Origin: Hydractinia symbiolongicarpus
Lineage: Eukaryota > Cnidaria > Hydrozoa > Anthoathecata > Hydractiniidae
Direction: 5' to 3'
Assembly (NCBI RefSeq): GCF_029227915.1
Contig: NC_079884.1
Coordinates: forward strand, 1,116,001 to 1,180,000
Length of the DNA stretch: 64,000 bases
Shown: one piece after another, positions 1 through 11,000 of the stretch
Layout: every line of letters starts with the position of its first letter
How positions within the stretch are numbered: the stretch's first letter is position 1
Program-made: the position numbers and the translations under genes
Notes under the pieces: generated by a model
The model's database searches: none
What the model was told of the DNA's origin: nothing
What the model saw: only the letters and a program-made list of their open reading frames with translations

Positions 1-640
1 CCCCTTCTCCGTTTGGAAAAGTTTGAACAGGGAAAAACTTTATAAAGATCAAAGCTGGATGTGTGTCATACAAAAGCACAGAGCGAATAAATTTTTCCAC
101 TCCTTTTCCATAATCTTCGCTATCAGGATCGTTAATAAAAAATTCCCATAGTAGAATATCAATTGTCTCTTTTGCTGTGACTATGTATTCCTCCCAGCAA
201 TGGCCAAAAAATGTAGAGCCCACTCCCCCTACGGCTATTACTTTACGTTTCATGTAACTTCCAGTAGCTGGTCCAATAACTTTATTCCACCAAGTTAGCA
301 AAGCATAATGGAAAGTGCTCTGTCGATTGTTACAACCAAGATCTGCACCTTTGGTGCTTGACCCACCGAAAACATACATAGTAATGCTCTCTCCTTTCAT
401 CACTTTTGTTAAAAGTCTTTGCAGTGCTTCGCTGTTACGGTCACCATCTTGAATTATACCAGCTTGTATACTCGCTTTGTCTAATTTCAATGTTTCAAAA
501 CTACCAAATTTTGATTTAAACGTCCACGCATCAAAAACTGACGAATTTAAAGCGTTTCTTAATCTCTCTAACTTTCCACCATTTGCAACAGAATTGATTG
601 ATAAAAATATATAAATAAACAGAAATATGAACCTTCTCAT
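1..640 (-). CDS. Secreted SGNH/GDSL-hydrolase-like protein, 5' part (cut by window edge)
   Basis: An open frame runs on the minus strand from ATG 640-638 to the window edge: 213 residues, no intron seen. Residues 1-20 are a basic start plus a hydrophobic stretch (RRFIFLFIYIFLS), a likely signal peptide. Around residues 91-99 is FGGSSTKGA, which resembles the block I nucleophile loop (GDS/GxS) of SGNH hydrolases. Near residues 138-145 is GGVGSTFF, and near 167-172 FFINDP, resembling the block III N-D motif. The block V Asp-x-x-His would lie outside the window. The known family role is ester or acetyl-ester hydrolysis; the substrate cannot be told. The start was chosen because it begins the signal peptide and the frame is open throughout. 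The family assignment rests on short motifs only. Confidence 0.7.
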   Translation of the reverse strand, partial: MRRFIFLFIYIFLSINSVANGGKLERLRNALNSSVFDAWTFKSKFGSFETLKLDKASIQAGIIQDGDRNSEALQRLLTKVMKGESITMYVFGGSSTKGADLGCNNRQSTFHYALLTWWNKVIGPATGSYMKRKVIAVGGVGSTFFGHCWEEYIVTAKETIDILLWEFFINDPDSEDYGKGVEKFIRSVLLYDTHPALIFIKFFPVQTFPNGEG

Positions 641-1008
641 TATAATTTTTAACACGAAATAATGGTCTTTTGAGCACATTTTAATTTTCAGTATGAATGC
701 ACCGAAGCATGAAAAAATGTACTGCGAGGAAAGATGTTTTAAAAGAGCCAACCAACGCACACCACGCAGCGTGTGTAAGAAGGCGCAGTTGTGTACAACG
801 AACGGTATGTGTGACACTGAGAAGTTACAGACAGACGGTGGAGTGCGTAAATGTTTGAAAAAGTAGACACTATTCTGTTTTTTTTCTAAGAATAATTGTG
901 ATAAACATTAATTTTTGTTCCTTTTCAATTTAGTTAAATTAAATGTAGTCTCTCCTCATGTTTCTTTACATTTTTGAGGACTGGGGTCTAAACTGTTTAC
1001 ATTACGAT

Positions 1009-1078
1009 CAACCTCGTCCCCGGCGCGACGGGCGTCCCCATTATAAAAAAGCGAAAAGGGTTCCTAGGGACGAGGTTG
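1009..1078. repeat. 70-bp palindromic mini-MITE with CAACCTCGTCCC ends
   Basis: The left end reads CAACCTCGTCCCC and the right end GGGACGAGGTTG, so the two ends are inverted repeats around a short centre. Related CCTAGGGACGAGG text occurs at 4147-4160, so this is a family rather than a chance palindrome. Confidence 0.55.
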
Positions 1079-1867
1079 CAATAAGATCTAAGATCTCACA
1101 CTTGATCGGTGCAGTTATTCTCTCGTCTGAAATAAATACCACTATAAAATTTATACATTTAAACATTATTTCTTCTTCCAAAAATAAAGCATAAAGATTT
1201 TTCAAACTAAGAAAAGTAGTTAAAGAGAAAACTTTCTTCTTTCACTATGCTTCGGTAAGTCCAATTCTATTACTTTCGCACCAAACTTCTATTTAACGAG
1301 GAGGTATTCTGTTTTTTACTCCAATTGGATTAAAAGCAACCCCACGATTGGGCAATTCATTGAGATAGATTTGTAGAAATAACTTAAGGAAATTAATTCT
1401 CGCGAAAATTATAAGGAAATTCGTTACTATTCGCAAAATTCGCTAAAATAATTTTTTGCGAAATTTGGTATTTTTTTTCAACTTGAAAAACGATTTAGAC
1501 TATTTTTAATATAAATGTGAATATCAAGTTTAGTAGTCTCTATTTAACATAACATCCGGTATAGACGGTATAGATTGAGAAACAAAATGTCATCAAACTC
1601 TTTTTTTTCGCAAAATTCGCCAACATCGCGGAAATTAGTTCTCGCAAAAATTAAATTTTATATTCAAAAAAGCAAACACGCCCCAGCGCCTTTTGTCTCT
1701 TCTTTTTAGAGGCTGGGGACCAGTTTGTCAGAAATGTTGATTAATTTTTTTAGGGTAGAACAACACAAAAAGCAGCTGAAATTAACTCAGCTTACAAACC
1801 GCAACAACAAACTGATGTCAACACGATACACTTTGGAGGGAAGAATTTTGACTAACTAAGGTGGTTT

Positions 1868-1985
1868 CACTTTGAAGCATGTTTTTCGATTGGGTGTCCC
1901 TACTCTCCAGTGGAGGATTCGAAGTATCGTATGTAGAGAAAAAATGCTGTGTGGGTAAAGGGATGACCTAAGAAACAAGGGCTTG
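1868..1985 (+). repeat. Dispersed repeat, copy 1 (second copy inverted at ~53614-53735)
   Basis: Contains GATTGGGTGTCCCTA, GGAGGATTCGAAGTATCG and GGGTAAAGGGATGACC. The reverse complement of 53614-53735 carries the same blocks in the same order with few differences over about 115 bp. Its class is not known; no coding frame is seen. Confidence 0.7.
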
Positions 1986-2639
1986 CTAAAGTCACGTGAT
2001 TTTATGGGTAAATATAATTGGTAGGTGAGATTTAATTGGTTGAGAGCACCAATGCGCGTCGGTTAAGTGACGTAATGTACAGTTTTTGAGTAGCAAATAT
2101 AAAGCCAGGCAGAGGGACCGTGCCGGAGACGTGAAACACGTGCACCTAGGGGTAATCTGGATGAATAGAAAACTAGGCTAACGACTGAGTTAGCGTGTAT
2201 GTACAGTGCAAACAGTCGTTAAAATGTGAACAAGGGTAAAGTCTTCACTATAAAGGGGTAAAGGAAATGGCGAGGGTGCTCATACACCCTTCCCTCTCGT
2301 GTATCAGGACTCTCGAAACGCGGGTACACCGCAGAGCTGGCTGTATTTGCTGCAGTAAAAAATTTTTGCAAACGCAAACTCAGGTGGTTACTATACTTAG
2401 AGAAAAACATTCTTTGATTTGATTCTACGTGAGCATTGCTATAAAAGAAGATCAGTTGTAAAACCTCTTATTTCGTGATGGCGTATTATCATAAACAAAC
2501 ATTTGTGATATGTTAGGGCATGCTTAACAGTAAACGGTTCGTTGCACACACATCGCACTAGTAAATATCTGAGCACGTATCGTAAATAAAAAAACGGAAA
2601 GCCTTTTTATTTAACGTAAATTTAGCTGTAATTTGCAGC

Positions 2640-3520
2640 GTCGATGACCTCCTTTCTCCAAGGATCTTCAAAACTGTGAGTCGAATGGCATCATATTTAA
2701 GCTCTTCTTTTACTTCATCCAGTCCTTTGAAGTAGCGTTAACTTCTGTTTTCCTCAATGTGCAGTCTTATTGCATATCGTTCAACCTGGATGCAAACTTT
2801 GTCTACCATGTCAAGAATGAATTAATGAGCCTTTTCATACTCGAGTAAGCAGAGTTCTGCTGGAATAAGAACCCATTCCTCTCAATCTTTCTTGAAGTGA
2901 AAACAATTTACGCTCCAAGTCATTGCAATTCAACGTTTAAACGAAGCTGGCAGGTAATAATTGTCCATAGTGTGCTCAAGAGGTTTAAAGACATGACATG
3001 TTGCCAATTGTTCTCATGATGTAGGTAAACTTATGTTGTAAACTATGGATAAGACTGCATTTGTAAATTCAGGATAGACTTTCGCAATTTTGGACAAAAA
3101 ACGTATTTCTTGGGCTTTAGGCAACGTTATTTCTTTTCTGTCCAGTTCCGGAAGACGTGACAGTTTGTCATAACAGGAACGAATGTTGCAGGCTGTAGAC
3201 ATAGTATTTGCATGCACATTGGAAAAACAACTTTTCTGTTGATAGAGTTGAATGCGCTGTTTACATCGATCTGTAAGATGCCATGAGTTATCTCTGCTAT
3301 GTCGATCGCGTGAATGACAATTTTGCAACCTGCCTTATGTTCAGCATAGTTGTAGATTACTAGATGTGCCAAGGATATCTTCTCACAATATGGACATAAT
3401 GGCTTTACCTATAATTCGTCTAAGAACTTTCCCTATTCCTATAGAACGAACGCCTGGCTTTTTTTCGCTAAGCGTATCAATCGGCATCTTATAGGTGGTG
3501 CAGTACTGTCGAAGTCGTCA
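2640..3520 (-). pseudogene. Reverse transcriptase relic (decayed retroelement)
   Basis: Reading the minus strand from about 3480 down gives KKPGVRSIGIGKVLRRIIGK and then, after a stop, HKAGCKIVIHAIDIAE (about 3330-3290), then GILQIDVNSAFNSINRKV (about 3270-3220). This is the order of conserved blocks in a known family of animal RT-like polymerases: a PGVRPIGIGEVLRRIIGK block, then QKAGCEAAIHAM, then the catalytic Asp block with NAFNSxNR. The frame is broken by stops and shifts, and no intact YxDD block was found. The lower part (2640-3000) still shows short readable stretches (DLERKLFSLQERLRGMG; VDKVCIQVERYAIRLHIEEN). It is a dead fragment; the boundaries are approximate. Confidence 0.7.
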
Positions 3521-3659
3521 AGGCATGTCGAAGTCATGCTTAGAAACATTAGCAATTGATTTACAAAGATCAACAGCAACATTATCATAGATGTTACTTC
3601 ATCGCAATCCGGCTTTCTTTGACAATAATAAAAACTTTATTCGTTCTTCCATTTATCGC

Positions 3660-4890
3660 TTTTATTTTACGTACGCCATCTTTAACGCTTAAGGCAGGTT
3701 TCAACTCAAGCAATATTTTCCTTGAGAATTAATTTACAAACGGAGACTAGCGCAAATATTTAGTGATCTTGAAAGATACACCAATAAAAAAAGTTTACAT
3801 TTTGCTGCAACCTTCATCACATTTATTCTTTATCGAAATTTGTTAAATTTCAATTTTTGCTTGCCTATTTTTTTTCTTTGATACTTTTCAAAATCGGAAC
3901 AATACTATTTGCAAAACTTTGATAAACGTCTACTTCAACTTCTGTTTTATCAAGGTCTGTAATATGAGATACATTTATATACCGGCGAAATATACCTATA
4001 ACCTAAAAAAAAAAGAATTCGACCGCCAGGTCGACGGCGATTGGCGAAGATTATGCAATTTTTCCATTTTTAGTTCGGTTCTATTTACGTCGATCGATTC
4101 GACCGCATTCGTTGGAGTGGAAACCTGCTGCCTTTATACAAGATACCCTAGGGACGAGGCTTTGCTGCGCCGTAATAACGGCTCAGGGGCCAAGAGACCC
4201 TGAGGACGAGGATGCTCCCATCAAGACGCCTCAAACGCCCAAAATATGATAAACTCATACGCGCCATGGCGCAAGAAACAGAGGAAATACGAAAAATCGA
4301 ATGTCACACACACAGAACGTGCAAACTGAGGAAAAGATGGCTAAAAGTGAAAGCAAAACCTTAATGGCAGCATTAGAAACTCTAATGGATAAACAGAAAG
4401 AAAGCCCAAGAAATACATTAGAAGATGAAGGTAATAAATGTGGCTCAGACAACGCTCTCCACGAACTTTACCCAGCAATAAATGGGGAGTCTAATTTGAT
4501 AACATTTTCAACAGTTTTTAACATCTGTGGCAGGCACAAAGTTGCAGATGCTAGGTTAAACAAGGTATTTTTAGTGGCCCCAGTGGAAACAATCCACTAT
4601 AAGTATGGTTTTTTTTTAACTTTCTGGCCTAGCCACTTAAAATATTTATTATTATTATTATTATTATTTATTTTATTTTCATGAATATTATTGTATATAG
4701 CTAGCTAGTTTTTTTCTCAGTTTGTGCCCTGGACCATCCTGTCCAGCTTGTTAGAAAATTAAGAAATTTTACCAATCAATTTTGCTGTTCCTGTATTCCT
4801 AAAATGTTGCTTTCATCCTTAAAATTAGTCAAAATAAAACATCTGGCATTCTAGGGGCCCCACTCTCGCAACCAAACCATGGTTTTGAAC
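3660..4890. other. Intergenic, nothing convincing
   Basis: Two open frames (3919-4203 and 4301-4684) have no recognisable domain, no splice continuity and low-complexity ends: an ATT run near 4646-4680 gives a poly-Leu tail. CCTAGGGACGAGG-type repeat text is at 4147-4215. Confidence 0.5.
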
Positions 4891-5234
4891 GAGGGTTCGG
4901 ATAAGCCGCATACGCCGTAAAAAGTGCGGGCGTTTTCGGGCGAGTTCAGCGTTTTGAAAAAAATTTAAGGATTCGCCCGAAAAAACCCGCATAGGCCCGA
5001 ATAATGCCCGAAAAAGAAAAAAACCAGACACTAATGTGATTCAAAAAAACTATAAAAATTAAAATAAACTTACTATGTGGTATGGTTTGTTACAAGGAAT
5101 TGCATTTCGGGAATGTTCCGGGCGATTTCGGGAAAGTGCGGGCGATTTTGGGGGGCAAACGCCAATTTTATTCGAAAAGTCGCCCGAACTCGCCCGTATA
5201 TATGCGGGCGTTTGCGGCTTATCGGCACCCTCTT
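4891..5234. mobile_element. MITE, ~344 bp, inverted ends AGGGTKCSGATAAGCCGC
   Basis: The left end (4892 on) reads AGGGTTCGGATAAGCCGCA. The right end, reverse-complemented, reads AGGGTGCCGATAAGCCGCA. Both ends are followed by CGGGCG-rich sub-terminal text. No coding capacity is seen. A second family member, interrupted by the Kolobok-like element, lies at 25792-30403. Confidence 0.7.
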
Positions 5235-5379
5235 GTTTTTGATTATATACCATCACTTCTGGCAACTTGGCAAAAATAACAAGGAAATTATTTACCCTGA
5301 TCATCTTTAGAACTAGCTAACTGGGTGTAGATAAGATTTACTCTTTCAATTTTTCAAACTAATTCTGTTCTGAACTCCA

Positions 5380-5942
5380 TCAAGAAAAAAGCACAGCACC
5401 TTGATATACACCAGCATGAATTGTTAATGCTAACACAACTCCTACCATTGCTATACATATAGACGGGAACATCTTAACTATCCACTCATTCACACTTAAT
5501 TTCTCATTGCCCACAAAACTAACTTTATGTGGCTCTCTGATGAAAGCTTACTCCAAATATATAAAGGCAAAATAGAGATTCTTTCTCTTTACTAAATACT
5601 TTTCCTTAAGCTGTCCAAATAAATTACATCTGTAGTGCCACACTTTAAAAAAAAACAGTTGTCAAATAAAGGTTGGGCTTGCACAAATTGCAATTAACGT
5701 GCAATGACGTGCAATTAAGACAAGAAAACAACACCCAATTATTTCTTAGGCGTGTGTGGAGGTGTGCAAGTGTGTTCGCATGCGCTATAAAGACAAACCT
5801 GCACAATTCTCTTAGTATATATCTCATCAATCACTTTTGAACACTCTATAATTATACCTCTTTCTAGGGCATCACCCTTGCCCTTAAAACAATTGACTGT
5901 TACACTTGGTTGCCAGTCACTTATGATAACACAACAGGCCAT
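5380..5942 (-). CDS. Predicted small C-terminally membrane-anchored protein, 3 exons, unknown family
   Basis: Proposed exons on the minus strand are 5942-5799, 5644-5602 and 5546-5380. They total 354 nt (117 residues plus stop) with phases 0 and 1 matching across the introns. The first exon starts at AAGATGG and reads MACCVIISDWQPSVTVNCFK, ending at CAG|gtttgt. The middle exon is only 43 nt (CGTTDVIYLDSLRK). The last exon reads FIREPHKVSFVGNEKLSVNE, then a hydrophobic segment (about residues 88-110) close to the C-terminus. I recognise no family. A tail-anchored or single-pass membrane protein is the simplest reading. The acceptors of exons 2 and 3 are weak in pyrimidines, so exact borders are uncertain. 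The absence of stops in the last exon over about 55 codons of AT-rich DNA supports coding. Confidence 0.5.
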
Positions 5943-6384
5943 CTTAGACTTCTTTAAAAGTGTGTTTTTCAGCAATTAACTTTCTATAGGTTAATGTACA
6001 TTTAAATTGTGCTTTTTCCATATAAGTATATTAATTGAAAAGCTGAATTTGAGAACCCTACTAAAATTCTTGGGTGTGTATTCACTCTGGAACTCACTCT
6101 GAAAAAGTCTTTTTATTTTGCTCTATTTTATATGCAAACTAACTCATTAAGTCAGATAGAAGTCAACTTATCATTAACTTAATTGCTTTGGGTTCCAGAA
6201 TAATTACACAAATTGATAGAAACAATGTACTTCTGTTGGAATGAGTAGATACAACACATTCAGTATGCATATACTATTTATGGAAATTTTTGGGGAATGG
6301 GTAGGAATGAAGGTGCCTCCTTTGAGCTTCGTCATATGCACAAATATATAATGCATAACCTAAGCGTCATGATATGCGTTATAG

Positions 6385-6475
6385 GCGTTTTCATGCACTG
6401 AGCGTCAGGTGCATGAGACAGATGAGATGCCCTGAGCGTCAGGCGCATCGACATGTCCTGAGCGTCAGGCACATG
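6385..6475. repeat. Short imperfect tandem repeat with CTGAGCGTCAGG core
   Basis: CACTGAGCGTCAGGTGCATG, CCTGAGCGTCAGGCGCAT and CCTGAGCGTCAGGCACATG follow each other with about 30-bp spacing. A looser unit (CCTAAGCGTCATG) precedes them at about 6359. Confidence 0.7.
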
Positions 6476-7754
6476 CTAATTACTGGTGTTCTTATTCTAC
6501 AATGATTTTTATCAACACATTACTTGCCTAAACGGCTGACGAAGGAGGCCCAACACACCCACCAATTAAATTAATGGCTCCCTACAGACTTGTTCTTTCT
6601 AAAACCCTGACATAACATGAGCCAAAAGAAATGTCAGGGAAACCTTGAGGCAGAAGCAATTTGTCTGGTTATGTTGTGCTGCGTGCTCACATAAAAGTTG
6701 TGATGCGGTTGTCTTTAGTTGCATTGGAGACGTTTATGATATTTCGATTTCGACTAGAGTCCATTGCACCACGATGATCAATTAAATTGGTATCTCATCC
6801 ACCATTAGTGGTCATGTTGATGACATAAAATAAAAAAGAAATAGGTGAAGAAAATCAATTTATAAAAGGGTGGGAGGGTGGGTAACTGTAAGCTGTAAGG
6901 TACATCTGAAGAACTTGTTCAGTGTGGGATGTTGGGTTCTTATATGTAACCATTAATAATCAAGACCTGGGTAGGGTCTAGTTCCTTTACAGGCAAGTGA
7001 GACTAATAACCCTGGCAATCTTTAAGATTAGGTCTATAGGTAGAAACCACCCCCACTGTGCCAGGCTCTACATGACATGTTCAATTAACCACGATACTAA
7101 AGAACTGTAATTCTGTCACCACAATTAACATGAGCAAAACTTGCAGTTTAGCTTCATTATACTAAATTGACTTCTATCTGATTCTAGCACAAATTAGTTA
7201 AACCCAGTCGTTAAGCTTTTCCACCTTGGTGAAAGAACGACTGAAAAATCATGTAATTAGAATTTTGTTAACTTCATCAATGACTCGTCAATACACCAAA
7301 AATTGCACCTATTGGAAAGATCTTGAAACCGACCAAAATAATGTATCTCCTATACATTATTTTGATCGTTTTTTAGGATCATTCAACCATGTGCTTTCAA
7401 CCAACAGTTAAGGAGATAATCAGGCCTGAAAAATTGGCAAAAACGATTGTTTTCACGAAGCAATAAAGACAGTAACGATAAATCGTTTCCCTTGGACAAG
7501 TTTTCAAAATGTATATAATAATTTTACTTACAATCTTATTTTATCTTTGCCTCATTTATTAGGCAAGAATTTTCAATAATAGTTTCACTTTTCTGTGTAA
7601 TATGTAAGGTCTGCCATTATGAATTAATATACATGAAATCTCAAAACAACCGTGGTACAAAAACCTTTAATATGGGTTATATCTCTTTTGTATTTTTATT
7701 TATAGAGTAAAATTGTGGCTCATTAACCATTGATTTTTTATCAGTTTCTAAGTC

Positions 7755-7925
7755 ATTTAGCCTCTTACATAAAAGTGCAATGCAGTGGCTTTGCTAATTT
7801 AAAAAAAGTTATTGACATCAGTTTATGTGCATTGACGTACTGCCGTAACGTCTGGATAATTAACCAATGAACACGTCTACTTTGCCTGTTACGGACAGAG
7901 ACAGTCTCCTTATTATTATAAGAGA
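7755..7925 (+). repeat. Dispersed repeat family 'GACAGACAG', copy 1
   Basis: Blocks in order: ACATAAAAGTGCAATGCAG, TGGCTTTGCTAATTT, ATTGACATCAGT, TGCATTGACGT, CACTTTGCCTGTTACRGACAG-like text, then a TATTATTATA-type end. The same blocks in the same order recur at 49341-49500 and, for the 3' half, at 31436-31578. Class unknown. Confidence 0.6.
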
Positions 7926-8014
7926 TGCTACTAATGTAGTTAATTGCATACTTTCATTAGTTTTTCATTAACTATAAGTTTTTTTGTACAAATGGTAAAT
8001 TTTTTATTTTATAG

Positions 8015-11000
8015 ATGGATTTGTCCTATTAGCTAAGGAATCGATTTGGCCTCAACTTTATGGAACATTTTACATGGACATTATTCAAGATGAAGAGAAT
8101 CTCACTGAAAAAACTAATTCTAAATCACATCAGGAAGATGATGATATGTTGTTTTACGTTCAAAATAAACCTGGAGAACAGGGGCAAGAAGTAAGTGGTT
8201 ATTACAGAATATGTCAGTTAGTTTGAGATTTTGTGGCACCTTGATGCTGATTCAGTATAGGCGAGTAAATTTTACCATAGCCCTGGGTTAACCAAAGCAA
8301 TGTTAGGGAAATTGGATGGAACACTGTTTAGGATGTTAAGTGTTGCAGGGAGTTTTCTGGTAGCGAGTGGGCCCTAATGGGGTATGCATAGCCTAAAATG
8401 AGCATTAAAGACTCTGGAACTCCCAATCTAAACCATGGCTCCGCAAAAAAAGCAAACATTCTACAGATATATAGCTCTGTAGTGGCTCTTGACTTCAGTG
8501 AGAAAATAAAAAAATTTGATTGACTCTTCTTTGTATGCAAAAGTTTTAATTTTTTTGCTATACCTTATTTTTAGGTGAAGGTCTTTAGAAAAACAAGCAA
8601 GTCTCTTCCTGGGTAGGTGCTCTGAGTTCTTGGCAGACTTCCTAAAACTTTATTTTATCCACACATACTCAATTACATATTGTGAGAGTGAGTCCATTTT
8701 CTTTTCATTATCTCGTACAGTCTTGGTGATCCACACATCAACTGGGAAGAAAGTGTTTATTTGAACATGATAATGCATGATCTTGACTACAAATTAACTT
8801 GTGCAATTTGTGCTCGGTTACACAATCAAGATTTAAAAGTTTTAAGCAAGAAAACACTGGTTGGTGATTAGTTTATTTAAGATCATGTGTTACAATTTTG
8901 TCATTCTACCATGTGTGGTCACACTTGCCTTAGAAAGAATTAGATGTGCTATTTTAAAGTCTTAATTGCACGCGTAATAACAATAGAACATGGCTACATT
9001 TTTTGTAGGAAAACTAATTGAAGAATTGAAAATCACTTGACACCGCATTTTGTTCAATGCGTAGTCTTTCTGTCATTGACAAGACTGGTCAAAGGGTAAC
9101 GGATTGTTGAAAATTTATATTGGACTGTCACAAAAACGAACTGTCAAATGTTCCCCTTTTAAGTGAAAAGACGCTCCTAAAATTTAAGCAACAATAAAAA
9201 ACTATTTATCAAGAGCGTGGCTGTACAGTAGCGTTTGGATACCAAAAACTCTTAACATAACCAATCAATATGGAAATATGAAGCTTCACTGAGATATAGT
9301 ATAAAACAGTTTCACATCTCTTGTTGGTTGTTTTCTTGCCAGTGGTTAAATTAACCATTTCTATTTTTTATTATTTATTTTAAAACAAAAGTTTTTTATG
9401 AAGTATATACATAATTTTCAGCGTTCAAATCAACAGATCGCGAATGCAAACAATGCTGTATTTTGATCTACAACCATCACACGTGATTATATAGAGCTTA
9501 AAAAATGCTGTATTTTGTTCTAAAATTATCAAAACACGATCGTATATAAACAATGACTGTGTTTTGTTCTAAAGTCATCAAAACGTGATCATATGGAGCT
9601 TAGACAACATCGTTTTTTGTTCAACTCAAACCTTGAGGGCAAAAAAGTCTAGAAAAAATCTAAATTTTTCATTTATTACAAATCCCTGATAAAAAATTTC
9701 ATGTATACATTCTTCTTAGTAGTGCAGTTCTAGTGACAACAATACTCTGAATTATCTTAAGAGAATTCAATTTCATCACTTTCACAGATTTTTCTGCGAA
9801 ATTCCTGAAAAATATGGAAATAAGTTCCAGTCAAGATTAATTTCCAGAACATGGCATAACATTTGTCAATACATTTTTAGAATGTCCACGCTTCACATCA
9901 TATGAGAAGGTTGGTTGTTTCAATCAAAAAATAATTTTACTTGAAATGCTATTTTGATGCCAAAGATGCTATAATGCTACATGCTATTCTTTATGATGTT
10001 TCTACCATCAACAACATCTATATTTATATTTGTTTTAGAATGGACAGTAAGGGTGAAAGTTCAGACTTATCATACCCAAACATATTTTTTATCATAGACA
10101 GTTATGACGAGGTAAATTTATTTATCACATATTCTATTTATATCTATTATTTTATGTTTTAAATTTAGGTTTTTATGTACTTGCATTCATGCCTTATTCC
10201 CTTATAAGAACAAGAAGACTAATACTTGACTTTTCCTTTCTTTCTTTAATAACTATTCTGTGTACTTTGTCAATGCTTCCATATGTCAAAGAATTGCCTG
10301 AAAGAAATTAGCAAATTTTTTGTTTCAATACCATTATTACATGACTTTTTAGAAATTTGAAATTTTTTTCTTGGCAACCGTTATAGCATATACATTCCTT
10401 TCTTTGAAACTTTTATAAATGAGTAAGTTTTAAGTACAAGGCCACTTCTTGCTTGAATTGTACTTGAATTTTTTCCCCTATGGTATTTATGGTAATTTTT
10501 TGAATTTTATTGTTAGGTGTTTGAGTCGTTGTCTGTTCAAGAGAATGAAATAGTCTGTGTTGAGTTAACAGCTAGATACAAGGTTAGCAGAACATTGTTT
10601 CTATCATTATTTATACACTTGAAAACCATCCAAGATACAGTTCCATGTAATTTTACTTATATTTTAGGGAAACAAAGGCCATGCTGTGGTTTTCTTGGGT
10701 TCGGTTAAACATGAAGCTCTTCTGACAGTATACGATGCTAAGGTATAGGTTTAAAAACTGGTGTTGTTTTAAACACTGTGCTGGAGAGTTTTCATAAGCT
10801 ATTGTAAAAAGCTAAATCGTGTTTATTAAATTCTTTTTTTTAAGTTGTTATAGGCAATAACCTATTATTCTCCTTTATGTTAATATCATGATAGTTAATT
10901 TTGTACCCAGGTAATTTCCTGGAATAAGATAGTTACTTTAGAAACCAAAGCAAGAAGTTACTTCAAAAGCTGTAGCGGATAGTTCTTCAGTCAATTATAG

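Larger units (their letters stand above)
641..2639. other. Intergenic, no gene seen; repeats
   Basis: AT-rich sequence upstream of the SGNH-like gene. The short open frames (for example at 958-1194) lack coding character. It holds a palindromic mini-MITE and one copy of a dispersed repeat, listed separately. Confidence 0.6.
5943..8014. other. Intergenic; expected to hold exon 1 of the KIAA0930 homologue, not found
   Basis: No exon with a start codon and a phase-1 donor matching the N-terminus of the downstream gene could be recognised. The region contains a short tandem repeat (6385-6475) and one copy of a dispersed repeat (7755-7925). Confidence 0.5.

Noticed and set aside
3919-4203. 94-residue plus-strand frame
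   Set aside because: No domain, includes repeat text (CCTAGGGACGAGG) and has no splice continuity.
4301-4684. 127-residue plus-strand frame
   Set aside because: Ends in a poly-Leu stretch from an ATT run; no recognised domain. It could be a decayed fragment but cannot be supported.
7226-7411. Possible first exon of the KIAA0930 homologue
   Set aside because: The frame does not resemble the family N-terminus and has no phase-1 donor.
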